Below, piece by piece: positions 7,475-16,194 of a DNA stretch of 33,651 bases. A model generated the notes under the pieces. That model was not told the DNA's origin. It searched no databases and saw only the letters and a program-made list of their open reading frames with translations. The position numbers and the translations under genes are program-made. Location of the stretch: assembly GCA_002729515.1 (NCBI GenBank), contig PBYF01000100.1, positions 1 to 33,651 on the forward strand, in the 5' to 3' direction. Source of the stretch: Deltaproteobacteria bacterium (GTDB taxonomy: Bacteria > Myxococcota_A > UBA9160 > SMWR01). Positions within the stretch are counted from its first letter, which is position 1; every line of letters starts with the position of its first letter.

Positions 7475-7984
7475 TCAGTCCACGGTCCCGATGAACGGGA
7501 GCTCCCTGAAGCGTTCCGCGTGGTCGATGCCGTAACCGACGACGAAAGTGTCCGGTATTTCAAAGCCGAAGTAGTCGGCTTCAGCGGGATATTTTCTCGC
7601 GGACGGTTTGTCGAGCAGGGCGCAGACCTTCAGGGAGGCAGGCCCAAGCTTCCAGAATTCCTCTACGATCGTGTTGACTGTTAGGCCTGTGTCTATGAGA
7701 TCCTCGACGAGAAGGACTTCCTGGCCTGCGATGTCCGGTTGGTGTGTGATCGTGACCTCCCCAGACGACTGCATTTCGTTGCCATAGCTCGTTGCCCGGA
7801 TGAATTCGATACTGCAGGGGACTTGCAGCGAGCGCACGAGATCGGCTGTGAACATGAAGGCCCCTTTCAGCACGCCTATGACAACCAGCTTCCCGACCCC
7901 CGCGTAGTCAGCCGTGATGAGGCTGCCCAGTTCACCGACCCGCCGTTGGATCCTTTGCGCTGAAATGAGTTCGCTGACCGGCAT
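7475..7984 (-). CDS. hpt: Hypoxanthine phosphoribosyltransferase
   Basis: Purine-salvage enzyme converting hypoxanthine or guanine with PRPP to IMP or GMP in the cytoplasm. The 169-residue length is typical. The PRPP loop is VLLVEDLIDTGLTV (residues 90-103), with the adjacent Glu-Asp pair and DTG(L)T; the first loop LKGAF lies at 39-43 and the flexible loop contains ATSYG (64-68). The C-terminal purine site includes DYFGFEIPDTFVVGYGID. Start ATG at 7984 has GAGGAAAGC directly upstream. It converges with the acyl-CoA dehydrogenase pair, with 52 bases between, and shows no co-transcribed purine gene. Confidence 0.96.
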   Translation of the reverse strand: MPVSELISAQRIQRRVGELGSLITADYAGVGKLVVIGVLKGAFMFTADLVRSLQVPCSIEFIRATSYGNEMQSSGEVTITHQPDIAGQEVLLVEDLIDTGLTVNTIVEEFWKLGPASLKVCALLDKPSARKYPAEADYFGFEIPDTFVVGYGIDHAERFRELPFIGTVD

Positions 7985-8163
7985 TGCTTTCCTCGGGTTT
8001 CTCTCTTCCCCTAACCGTAACGGAATCCAGTAAAAGGGCAGTTGTGAAAAGGAAGAGTTCTAAGTGTTGGAGGATTTCAAGCGCTGCGCGTATCGAGCGG
8101 GCGGGAAGCACCGTGCAGCCATACCGTCGAATCTCCGGCGGGCCCCAGCGAGGAGCGCTCAGC

Positions 8164-9516
8164 TCACTTCGCCCCAGTGGTGAGCCAAGAGAGGTCGAAG
8201 TCCGGCGGCAAGCGTTGCACTTCGTGGAGCGTCGCACGCAGCTCGTCGTCCTGTCCTGCTTTGTTCGGGTTGTAGTACTCCCACACAATCGCGCCCTCGG
8301 CGGTCACCTCGAAGGCACGCCCGTTGGCAGATTCGGTGATCAAGGTGTTGCCGTTTGCGAGCCGCTGGGCCACCCCGCTGTGCTCGGAGTAGAAGGGATG
8401 CTCGGGCGTGCCGCGGTAGGCCCAGCGCAGGCTCATGTTGCTCGGGTCGTATGCCTCGACGCTCGAGCGCTCGAATCCGTCCTTATTGTCAAACAAGAGC
8501 AGACTTCCGTCGGTCAAGATCTGCGGATCGTGCTGCTCCACAAACCCACCCTTGTGTGCCCAGACCACCTCCGGGCCGTCGAGATCGATGACCGCGATGG
8601 TATCCATGGCCCGCATCGACGTGAGGACGCGACCCCGCCCGAACTCAGGCATTTGCTCCACTAGCCCGCCATCGAGCACAGAGATCGTATTCGCGTGGAA
8701 GGCGATCCCGGTCTTCTGAGGGTGCAGCATCCAGAGAAACCGGTAGGCCTTGCTGTTTTCGAAGGCCTCCAGCAGCGAGGTGCTGCGCTTGACCCTGCCG
8801 TCCGGATCGAGGACCGTGATGAAGTCTTCGCGCAGCGGTTTCCGGGGATGCACCCGCGGGACGATGTGGTTCTTTACAGTGAGCACGTAGATGTCGCCGT
8901 CGGGCATGACCTCGAGGTCATGATGAGCTGGGACCGTGCTGGACCAGAGGATGTTGGAATCCCGGTCGAGCTTCAGGATCCCCGCGCTGTGTGCCCAGAT
9001 TCCAATCAGATCTCCATTCGGGAAGAGATGCGCCCTGCGAAACCAGTTCGCGTTACGGAAGCGCTTCAGGACTTTTCGCCTGGGCCACACCTGCCGGAAG
9101 CTCGCCTGCCACTCGTGTAACACGTTGCCGTCCATGTCTATCAGGGTGGCACCCGGTGCGTGGGCCGACAGCACCAGGTTCAATCCCTGGCTGGCGCGTT
9201 CCCGGTCGTGCAAGGTGACACCGCTGTCGGAAGTGGCGGGGACGGAGCCGCTCACGTACCCCAGTACGGCGAGCCGTTCCAGCTCCTCGATTTCCGCCGG
9301 GTCTGCGGTCGCCGAGGCCGTGTCTGGCTCAGCCTGTTTCCCGTCGTTGCACGCGGTACCGATTCCAAGCGCCGCGATCGCGCCGGCCGCCACTCGTGTC
9401 GTCCCTCGGAACCGCCAATCCTTCACGTGAGGCCCGACCGGGCCAGCGCCGGGAGAGTTGCGAGTGGCCAGCACCGTGAGCAGCCCCGCGACGGCCGTGA
9501 GAATCACAGACTCCAC
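8164..9516 (-). CDS. Arylsulfotransferase (ASST)-like beta-propeller protein
   Basis: Exported protein with the repeated W/D-G-x-x-x-W beta-blade pattern of the ASST superfamily: LIDMDGNVLHEW, KLDRDSNILWSS, VIDLDGPEVVWAHKGGF and AFEVTAEGAIVWEYYNP. Characteristic histidines occur in VPAHHDLEVMPDGDIYVL and TGIAFHANTISVLDGG, and NGNTLITES with LANG is a standard blade end. Bona fide ASST enzymes transfer sulfuryl groups between phenols without PAPS through a histidine; whether this relative does so cannot be decided. The start is uncertain. GTG 9516 (AGAGGGG upstream) gives a hydrophobic N-terminus; a GTG at 9426 would give KDWRFRGTTRVAAGAIAALG ending in a lipoprotein-like TAC. Either way it is secreted or membrane anchored. 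It diverges from the giant protease 440 bases away. Confidence 0.8.
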   Translation of the reverse strand: MESVILTAVAGLLTVLATRNSPGAGPVGPHVKDWRFRGTTRVAAGAIAALGIGTACNDGKQAEPDTASATADPAEIEELERLAVLGYVSGSVPATSDSGVTLHDRERASQGLNLVLSAHAPGATLIDMDGNVLHEWQASFRQVWPRRKVLKRFRNANWFRRAHLFPNGDLIGIWAHSAGILKLDRDSNILWSSTVPAHHDLEVMPDGDIYVLTVKNHIVPRVHPRKPLREDFITVLDPDGRVKRSTSLLEAFENSKAYRFLWMLHPQKTGIAFHANTISVLDGGLVEQMPEFGRGRVLTSMRAMDTIAVIDLDGPEVVWAHKGGFVEQHDPQILTDGSLLLFDNKDGFERSSVEAYDPSNMSLRWAYRGTPEHPFYSEHSGVAQRLANGNTLITESANGRAFEVTAEGAIVWEYYNPNKAGQDDELRATLHEVQRLPPDFDLSWLTTGAK

Positions 9517-9955
9517 GCTGGAGAGACCCCTCTGAAACTGCGACAGGGAAGCACAGAATTCCGGTGAATCCTATTTCTCGCACTTCGACCGGCTCTTCGA
9601 TGGGTTTCGCCACGTGCCGCTGGGACTGGAGCACGGCGTCCGGAGATCGAGAGTTCGGACTGCGTTTTCGCGACGTCCGATGGTTAGAAACGCTGTCAAA
9701 TCCACGCGGAGGAGGGGAACAGGCTCTTATACGGGCAATTTCAAGGAAACCCGCTCGTCGGCTCGGTTTGGCGCTGACATTGCCTATGCTAGAGGCATCG
9801 CTGGGCCGCGGCCAAGCGAGGATGTCCTGTGCCTGCACGTACCTCTCAAGATGGAAGGGAATCTGACCGTAAGGCGCTGGATCTATAGGAGAATTCTGTT
9901 TTTGGCTCATTCCTGGTCGCATTGTCGCCTCACAAATCGACGGAATGAGGGAACC
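9517..9955. other. Divergent intergenic region between ASST-like gene and giant protease
   Basis: This 439-base stretch separates two divergently read genes for exported proteins, so it should contain both promoters. No clear sigma-70 boxes stand out. It carries copy G of the dispersed repeat at 9649-9735. An open frame from ATG 9614 runs into the protease in the same frame, but its product is arginine-rich and without domain features, so it is read here as untranslated leader. Confidence 0.4.
9649..9735 (+). repeat. Dispersed intergenic repeat, copy G (diverged)
   Basis: Forward-strand, more diverged member of the family. It keeps GAGTTCGGACTGCGTTTTCG, then GTCCGAT, a TAG, CTGTC, AAT and the distal GGAGGGGAACAGGCTC that corresponds to the GAGGGGATCAGGTTCC end of other copies. 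It lies 220 bases ahead of the giant protease start. Confidence 0.5.
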
Positions 9956-12900
9956 GTGTTCGATCGCCTTTTCGGTCGCAGCGTCTCCGCCTGCGCAATT
10001 CTCCTTCTGAGCGCAGCCGGGATGGCTCACCCGGCGAACGCGAATCCCGAGCAGTCGGTCATCCACTTCCGGTCCGGTCCGGTCGATACGAAGTCGTTTT
10101 CGGCACCGACGCTCCGGAGCGCTATCTCGCAACTCGCGGACCCCGTCGAAGCGCGCCACGTCGTGGTCCAGTTTCCCAGTCCCGTGAAAGCCGAGTCGAA
10201 GGAGGAACTGGGCGAGTCCGGCCTCGCCCTCTTGAGTTATCTGGGCAATCGCGCGTTCTTTGCCAAGGTTGCGGCGGGCCAGTCGGCTGTCGCACAGCTG
10301 TCCGCGGCTGCCGGTCAGGCGGCCGTCCTCCCCATCCAGTCTGCATGGAAGGCCCACCCCGCCGTGACGGCACTCGAGATCCCCGAGTACGCCGTCATCG
10401 ACAGGAAGTACCCCGATGACCTCGTCGTGGCTGTGTACGTTCTCTTCCACCAGGATGTAGACCTGGAAGTCGAAGGCTCGGGTGTCGCGAAAGCCAACGA
10501 TGCGACCACGGTCGCCAGAATGCCGGTGATCAACGGGCTGGTCGTCACGCTGAAGCAGAGCCAGCTCCCGGCATTGATCGCCGAGGATGCTGTCATGTGG
10601 GTCGAGTGGCCCCTGCCGCCCATGAGCGTCATCAATGACAGCAACCGAGTCATCAGCGAGGCGAATACCCTGCAGGCGGCACCCTACGATCTCGACGGCA
10701 CGGGCGTCATGGTGATGGTCTACGACGGGGGAACCGCGCGCTCGACACACGTCGACTTCAGCGGACGGCTGACTGTTCACGACAGCAGCGGGCCCGAGGA
10801 CCATGCCACACACGTAGCCGGAACCATCGGAGGTGATGGAACGGCGAGTGGCGGCACGTACAAGGGCATGGCGCCCAACGTCAGCCTGGTCTCCTACGGC
10901 TTTCAGTACGACGGAAGCGAAATCTTCCTCTACTCGAACCCCGGTGACATCAACTCTGACTACAACGAGGCGATCAATACCCGGGGAGCCGACATCAGCA
11001 ACAATTCGATCGGCACCAATACGGAGCCGAATGGATTTCCCTGCTCGATCCAGGGCGATTACGGCGTGACTTCCGCCCTGATCGATTCGATCGTCGGCGG
11101 CTCCCTCGGCGCGCCTTTCCGGGTCATCTGGGCCAACGGCAACGAGCGGCAGGGCAGCACCTGCGACATCGAAGGCTACGGCGACTACTACAGCACCGCG
11201 CCACCCGCCGGGGCGAAGAATCACATCACGGTGGGTGCCCTCAACTCCAACGACGACACGATGACTTCCTTCAGCAGCTGGGGTCCAGTCGATGACGGCC
11301 GGATGAAGCCCGACATATCGGCGCCGGGTTGTCAGGGCAATGATGATTTCGGTGTGACCTCGCCTAGCTCGTCGGGTGACAGCGATTACACCAGCATGTG
11401 TGGTACCTCAATGGCCGCACCGACTGTGGCTGGCCTGAGTTCTCTGATTCTCCAGGATTTCCGGGCAAATTTTCCCACCGAGCCCGACCCGCGGAACTCC
11501 ACGCTGAAGGTGCTGTTCGCCCACAATGCCGTCGACCTGGGGAACGCCGGACCCGACCACCAATTTGGCTACGGGTCCGTTCGCGCGCAGCAGACCGTCG
11601 ATTTCATGCGAAGCGGGAACTTCTTCGAAGACCAGGTCAGCCAGGGTGAGACTTTCGTGGTGCAGGTGCCGGTCGGCGTCAGCGACTCCGAACTCAAGGT
11701 AACCCTGGCGTGGGATGACGTACCCGGCACACCCAACGTCGATCCGGCGCTGGTGAACGATCTGGACATCCGGGTCATCAGCCCCTCGGGCACGACACAT
11801 TATCCCTGGACACTCGAGCCCACTGCGCCCAGTGCTGCAGCTGTGCAGACCCAGGCCAATCGAGTCGACAATATCGAGCAGGTCAGGGTCACCGGACCCG
11901 AGCCCGGCGTGTGGCGGGTAGAGGTCTACGGATTCGCCGTTCCCCAGGGTCCGCAGAGCTTCTCTCTTGCCGCCTCGCCCCTCCTGGTGTCGTGCACATC
12001 GAGCGGCGTCATCAGCCTGGAGCAGTCGAAGTACGCGTGCGATGCCTCGGTCACGATGACCGTGATCGACTGCGACCTGAATACCGACGACTCGACGGTC
12101 CAGACGACGACCATCGGAATCGACTCCAGTTCCGAACCGGCTGGCGAGAGTGTCCTGCTCACCGAGACAGGCGAAGCGACCGCGCTCTTCCAGGGATCGA
12201 TCTCGTTGAACGTCACGGACAGTGGCAGCGTTCTGCAAGTCGCCGACGGCGACACCGTCACCGCGACTTACGTCGATGCAGATGACGGCGAGGGTGGTAC
12301 GAACGTGACCGTCACGGCCGCCGCGACCGTCGATTGTACTTCACCAATCATCTCCAACGTCCAGACTTCCAACCTCGAGGCGCACGGCGCGACGGTGAGC
12401 TTCGATACCGACGAGGCCACCAACGCTGCGGTGCGTTTCGGTTCGAGCTGTGCTTCCCTGACGCAGAGCGTATCCGGGAGCGGCAGCGACACCACGCACT
12501 CCGTCGACCTTGCCGGACTGACGGATAACACCGCGTACTACTACGCCGTGGACGCCGAGGACGAGGCCTCCAACAGCAGTACCGATGACAACGGCGGAGC
12601 CTGCTACACGTTTACCACGCCCGACACCCCCGACCTCTTCACGGAACTTTTCGTTACCGAAAACGATCTCGCCAACCTGAGCCTGACTCTGACTCCCGAC
12701 GGTTCCCCGGATACCTACTGCGGTTCCAGCGAGGCCATTACCGATCTTCCGGTCGATCCAAGTAGTGGAACGCAACTATTCCTCGGGGACGATGACTCCG
12801 AGGCAGTAACCCTGAGCGGGGCAACGGTAGAACTCTACGGCACCAGCTACTCCACGTTCTATGTCGGCAGCAACGGTTACATCACGTTTACCAGCGGCGA

Positions 12901-15316
12901 TACCGAGTACACTGAATCACTCACGGCTCATTTCGACTTGCCGCGGATTTCGGCACTCTTCGATGACCTGAGTCCGGATTTGGCGGGTGTGGTCAGCTGG
13001 CAGCAGCTTTCAGACCGAGCTGTCGTGACGTGGCAGAATGTTCCGCAGTACTTGAGTCCCGACTCGAACACGTTCCAAGTCGAAATGCACTTCGACGGGA
13101 CGATTGTGCTCAGCTACCTCGGCATCGCGGTGCCCGACGGGGTGGCTGGCCTGTCCGAGGGCAGCGGAGAGCCTGCCGGCTTCTCCGAAAGCGATCTGTC
13201 GGCAGCGGGCGGGGGTATTTCCCCGGGCAAGCTCAAGTTCAAGTCGGCGACCTACAGCGTGGCGGAGGACGGTGTTAACGCCCGCATCTATGTGAGTCGC
13301 ATGGTTGGCTCGTTGGGAGCAGCGAGCGTCGATTACGACACGGCCAATGGAACAGCCACCGCGGGATCGGATTATATCGCGACGTCCGGCACCTTGAACT
13401 GGTTGGATGGCGACTCGACGGACAAGTATTTCGACGTGTCGATCAGCGACGACAGTGACCCTGAGGGTTCCGAAGACTTTACGGCCGCGCTGAGCGGAGT
13501 CAGTGGTGCGTCGATCGGCGACCCCAGCACGACCACCGTGACGATCGAGGCCAGCGATCAGCCCGTGCCCACACTGTATTTCACCGAACTCTTCGGAGGT
13601 GACAACGATCTCGCCAACCTGAGCCTGACCTTGACCCCCGATGGCTCCCCGGAAACCTACTGCGGCTTTGCCGAATCCATCACCGCTCTCCCGGTCGATT
13701 CAAGTAGTGGAACGCAACTATTCCTCGGGGACGATGACTCCGGGGCGGTAACCCTGAGCGGCGGGGCAACGGTAGAACTCTACGGCACCGGCTACTCCAC
13801 GTTCCATGTCGGCAGTAACGGTTACATCACGTTCATCGCCGGCGATACCGATTACACCGAATCACTGGCGGATCACTTCGTTCAGCCACGGATTTCGGCA
13901 CTCTTTGTTGACCTGGATCCCAGTTTTTCCAGTTTCGGTGCGCTGGTCAGCTGGCGGCAACTCTCCGATCGTGTCGTGGTGACGTGGGAGAATGTGTCGC
14001 AGTACGCCGAATTCGACTTGAACACATTCCAGGTAGAAATGCACTTCGACGGGACCATCGTACTCAGCTACCTCGGCATCCAGGCATCCGGTGGTTTGGT
14101 TGGGCTGTCCGAGGGCAGTGGCGAGCCGGGTAACTACACCGAGACCGATCTTTCGGTGATGAATGGTTGTGTTTCTACGGGCACACTGCAGTTCCAGTCG
14201 GCGACCTACGAGGTGGAGGAGGACGGCGCTAGCGTCCGCATCTACGCGAGCCGCACGGGTGGCTCATCGGGCGCAGCGAGCGTCAACTACGCCACGGCCG
14301 ACGACTCCGCGACGGCTGGTTCGGATTACACGGCGGCGTCCGGAACCTTGGATTGGTCAGATGGCGACTCGGCAGACAAGTACTTCGACGTGCCGATCAG
14401 CGACGACAGCGATCCCGAAGACGCCGAAAACTTCATGGCTGCACTGAGCGGGGCCAGCGGTGCGTCGTTGGGCAGCCCCAGCACAACTACTGTGACAATT
14501 CCGACCAACGACCAGCTGACGGACACGCTGCAGTTCAAGTCGGCGACCTATAGCGTGACAGAGGACGGTGGGAGCCTGCGTGTCTACGTGAGCCGCTCGT
14601 CGTCCAGCGTCGGGTCTGCACCAGGAGCGGCAAGCGTCGACTACGCCACGGCCGACGGCTCCGCCACGGCTGGCTCGGACTACACCGCGGTGGCCGGCAC
14701 TTTGAATTGGGCGGATGGCGATTTGGATGACAAGTACTTCGACGTGGTGATCACTGACGATGTCGATCCCGAGGGCGCTGAAGACTTCACGGCCGCGCTG
14801 AGTGGAGTCAGCGGTGCGGCGATCGACAGCCCGAGCACAACTACGGTGACGATCGAGAGCAACGACCAGCCGGCAGGGGTACTGCAATTCAAGGCGGCAA
14901 CCTACGGAACGGCTGAAAACGGAGCCAGCGTACGCATCTACGTGAGCCGCACCGGTGGTGCATCAGGAGTGGCGAGCGTGAACTACGCCACGGCCGACGG
15001 CTCGGCCACGGCAGGATCGGACTACACGCCGGTGTCCGCTGCGCTGAATTGGGCAGACGGAGATTCGGTGGACAAGCACTTCGAGGTGCCCATCATCGAC
15101 GACGTCGAACCGGAGTTCTCCGAAGACTTCAGCGCCGTATTGAGCGGCGCCATCGGCGCCTCGATCGGCGGTACGGATACAACCACCGTGACGATCGCGG
15201 CCAGCGACCAGGCGGTCCCATCAACTTCGAGCTGGGGTGCCCTTCTCTTGCTCGCGCTGCTGGTTGGAGGCGGGATCTGGGTGCTGCACGGCTTGCGCGC
15301 TTCCCGTCCAGCCTAG
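9956..15316 (+). CDS. Giant secreted S8 subtilisin-family protease with Calx-beta repeats and IPTL-like sorting tail
   Basis: GTG 9956 with GAGGGA upstream gives a signal peptide (core ACAILLLSAAGMA, cleavage after HPANA), 1786 residues in all. After a propeptide comes an S8 domain with Asp257 (VMVYDGG), His283 (EDHATHVAGTIGG), the oxyanion Asn in WANGNE and Ser485 (CGTSMAAP). A jelly-roll or P-type domain follows (about 555-677), then an Ig-like region (680-797) and an FnIII domain (798-895). Two copies of a roughly 200-residue module with FYVGSNGYITF or FHVGSNGYITF sit at about 895-1088 and 1205-1408. Four Calx-beta repeats are at about 1092-1201, 1411-1518, 1524-1635 and 1641-1750. The tail VPSTSSWGALLLLALLVGGG, then HGLRASRPA (1754-1786), resembles IPTL-CTERM signals processed by exosortase. 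This should be a cell-surface protease using calcium-binding repeats as a stalk. No exosortase gene lies in the window. Confidence 0.92.
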   Translation: MFDRLFGRSVSACAILLLSAAGMAHPANANPEQSVIHFRSGPVDTKSFSAPTLRSAISQLADPVEARHVVVQFPSPVKAESKEELGESGLALLSYLGNRAFFAKVAAGQSAVAQLSAAAGQAAVLPIQSAWKAHPAVTALEIPEYAVIDRKYPDDLVVAVYVLFHQDVDLEVEGSGVAKANDATTVARMPVINGLVVTLKQSQLPALIAEDAVMWVEWPLPPMSVINDSNRVISEANTLQAAPYDLDGTGVMVMVYDGGTARSTHVDFSGRLTVHDSSGPEDHATHVAGTIGGDGTASGGTYKGMAPNVSLVSYGFQYDGSEIFLYSNPGDINSDYNEAINTRGADISNNSIGTNTEPNGFPCSIQGDYGVTSALIDSIVGGSLGAPFRVIWANGNERQGSTCDIEGYGDYYSTAPPAGAKNHITVGALNSNDDTMTSFSSWGPVDDGRMKPDISAPGCQGNDDFGVTSPSSSGDSDYTSMCGTSMAAPTVAGLSSLILQDFRANFPTEPDPRNSTLKVLFAHNAVDLGNAGPDHQFGYGSVRAQQTVDFMRSGNFFEDQVSQGETFVVQVPVGVSDSELKVTLAWDDVPGTPNVDPALVNDLDIRVISPSGTTHYPWTLEPTAPSAAAVQTQANRVDNIEQVRVTGPEPGVWRVEVYGFAVPQGPQSFSLAASPLLVSCTSSGVISLEQSKYACDASVTMTVIDCDLNTDDSTVQTTTIGIDSSSEPAGESVLLTETGEATALFQGSISLNVTDSGSVLQVADGDTVTATYVDADDGEGGTNVTVTAAATVDCTSPIISNVQTSNLEAHGATVSFDTDEATNAAVRFGSSCASLTQSVSGSGSDTTHSVDLAGLTDNTAYYYAVDAEDEASNSSTDDNGGACYTFTTPDTPDLFTELFVTENDLANLSLTLTPDGSPDTYCGSSEAITDLPVDPSSGTQLFLGDDDSEAVTLSGATVELYGTSYSTFYVGSNGYITFTSGDTEYTESLTAHFDLPRISALFDDLSPDLAGVVSWQQLSDRAVVTWQNVPQYLSPDSNTFQVEMHFDGTIVLSYLGIAVPDGVAGLSEGSGEPAGFSESDLSAAGGGISPGKLKFKSATYSVAEDGVNARIYVSRMVGSLGAASVDYDTANGTATAGSDYIATSGTLNWLDGDSTDKYFDVSISDDSDPEGSEDFTAALSGVSGASIGDPSTTTVTIEASDQPVPTLYFTELFGGDNDLANLSLTLTPDGSPETYCGFAESITALPVDSSSGTQLFLGDDDSGAVTLSGGATVELYGTGYSTFHVGSNGYITFIAGDTDYTESLADHFVQPRISALFVDLDPSFSSFGALVSWRQLSDRVVVTWENVSQYAEFDLNTFQVEMHFDGTIVLSYLGIQASGGLVGLSEGSGEPGNYTETDLSVMNGCVSTGTLQFQSATYEVEEDGASVRIYASRTGGSSGAASVNYATADDSATAGSDYTAASGTLDWSDGDSADKYFDVPISDDSDPEDAENFMAALSGASGASLGSPSTTTVTIPTNDQLTDTLQFKSATYSVTEDGGSLRVYVSRSSSSVGSAPGAASVDYATADGSATAGSDYTAVAGTLNWADGDLDDKYFDVVITDDVDPEGAEDFTAALSGVSGAAIDSPSTTTVTIESNDQPAGVLQFKAATYGTAENGASVRIYVSRTGGASGVASVNYATADGSATAGSDYTPVSAALNWADGDSVDKHFEVPIIDDVEPEFSEDFSAVLSGAIGASIGGTDTTTVTIAASDQAVPSTSSWGALLLLALLVGGGIWVLHGLRASRPA

Positions 15317-15351
15317 CTCCAGACGCTTCTCGTGATTCAACATCAGGTGCA

Positions 15352-15408
15352 CACACGCCGGAACAGATCATTCGGAAGCTGCGCGAAGCCGAAGTCGCAC
15401 TGGCCCGA
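15352..15408 (+). mobile_element. IS3-family orfA N-terminal fragment
   Basis: Shortly after the giant protease stop, a forward frame encodes HTPEQIIRKLREAEVALA, the highly recognisable N-terminal start of IS3-family transposase OrfA (usually followed by a helix-turn-helix and the consensus for choice of a DNA target). Homology stops after about 18 residues, where the reading becomes unrelated (RCLQQRHKS). No orfB, inverted repeats or target duplication are visible, so this is a truncated relic. Its upstream flank is the protease 3' end and its downstream flank contains copy E of the dispersed repeat. Confidence 0.7.
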
Positions 15409-15454
15409 TGCCTACAGCAGCGACACAAGTCCGCGTTCATCCCATGGCCGTATT

Positions 15455-15540
15455 GGGACCGGGTGCTCTCCCCAGCCTCTATTTGACCGAATCTCTACTG
15501 ACCGGGCCCAGGGAAAACGCAGCTCGAACTTCCGACGCTC
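15455..15540 (-). repeat. Dispersed intergenic repeat, copy E
   Basis: A well-preserved copy read on the minus strand: GGAAGTTCGAGCTGCGTTTT, CCCTGGGCCCGGTCAGTAG, then ATTCGGTCAAATAGAGGCTG and GGGAG. It lies 47 bases beyond the IS3 orfA scrap. The rest of the gap up to the tRNA (15541-15783) shows no gene I can support. Confidence 0.75.
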
Positions 15541-15783
15541 ACGGCCACTCATTGCGCTGGCGGGGTTCGCTCGTTATCCGCGAAGGGCATCCGCGGGAAA
15601 GCTCTTATACCACGACGCCTTGGATGCCGTGCCGAAGGCACCTGAGGCCGTGTGGTGGAGGTCATCGACCGGGAATCAGCCCGCGACGGCGAGGGGGTCC
15701 GACATAGAGCGCGGGCTAGACCGGGGGGCAGGTCACCCGATTGCGCCCGGGCGTGCGGGCTTGCTAACCCTAGGGTCTTGAAA

Positions 15784-15858
15784 GCGCGAGTAGCTCAGCG
15801 GTAGAGCATCGGCTTCCCAAGCCGAGGGTCGCGGGTTCGACCCCCGTCTCGCGCTCCA
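15784..15858 (+). tRNA. tRNA-Gly(CCC)
   Basis: A complete cloverleaf can be folded by eye. The acceptor stem is GCGCGAG with CTCGCGC, the D arm GCTCAGCGGTAGAGC, the anticodon stem TCGGC/GCCGA with loop TTCCCAA giving anticodon CCC, a five-base variable loop and a T arm with loop TTCGACC. The discriminator base is T and CCA is encoded. No tRNA partner genes sit beside it and no integrase is next to its 3' end. Confidence 0.96.
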
Positions 15859-16194
15859 GTTTTCCCAATGCCCTCGGCCACATAGGCCGTGGATGTCTGC
15901 GTGGGTGTGGCTGGACCCGGGCGGGCAGAAGGGCAGGGGCGCGATGCGGTCTCCCCTGGATCTGGTGTTCGCGAACTCGTAAGCGGTTCGCACGCAGACC
16001 GCCCTCTTGTCCACGAAGAGCCTACTCGCCGAACTCTACTAGGGGCTCATCTTCCGCGTCCACCCGGTCCTCCAGGCGACGCATGTTTCGGCCGGCCCCC
16101 GGTCCTGTTGCAATCCGGTTCGATACCGAGGTCCGCCTGTCCGAGGATCGCGGGAATGGGGAGCAGATCGCGCAGCCGGCCCATCACACGCGCT
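15859..16194. other. Gap between tRNA-Gly and decarboxylase gene
   Basis: No gene can be firmly supported. Directly downstream of the decarboxylase on its strand there is a 45-codon frame (16047-16184, listed separately) and a short frame ending VDAEDEPLVEFGE near 16024, in a different register. An inverted repeat around GGCCACATAGGCC at about 15879 could help end tRNA transcription, but has no T-tract. Confidence 0.35.
16047..16184 (-). CDS. Possible small protein coupled to the decarboxylase
   Basis: An ATG at 16184 lies ten bases beyond the TGA of the decarboxylase, and the GAGG inside the decarboxylase's last codons could act as its ribosome binding site. The frame encodes 45 residues starting MGRLRDLLPIPAILGQADLG, then IEPDCNRTGGRP, and turning Gly/Pro-rich. 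It has no recognisable domain. Another frame ending in DEPLVEFGE just beyond suggests a possible frameshift within a longer relic. Evidence is weak. Confidence 0.2.
   Translation of the reverse strand: MGRLRDLLPIPAILGQADLGIEPDCNRTGGRPKHASPGGPGGRGR

Noticed and set aside
9614..9955. An upstream in-frame ATG that would lengthen the giant protease by 114 residues
   Set aside because: The added sequence is arginine-rich without domain features, includes a dispersed repeat, and would place the clear signal peptide inside the protein. GTG 9956 has a good ribosome binding site.
9329..11224. A 631-codon minus-strand frame opposite the protease
   Set aside because: It overlaps the catalytic domain of the subtilisin, has no recognisable motifs and reads like a shadow of the codon bias.
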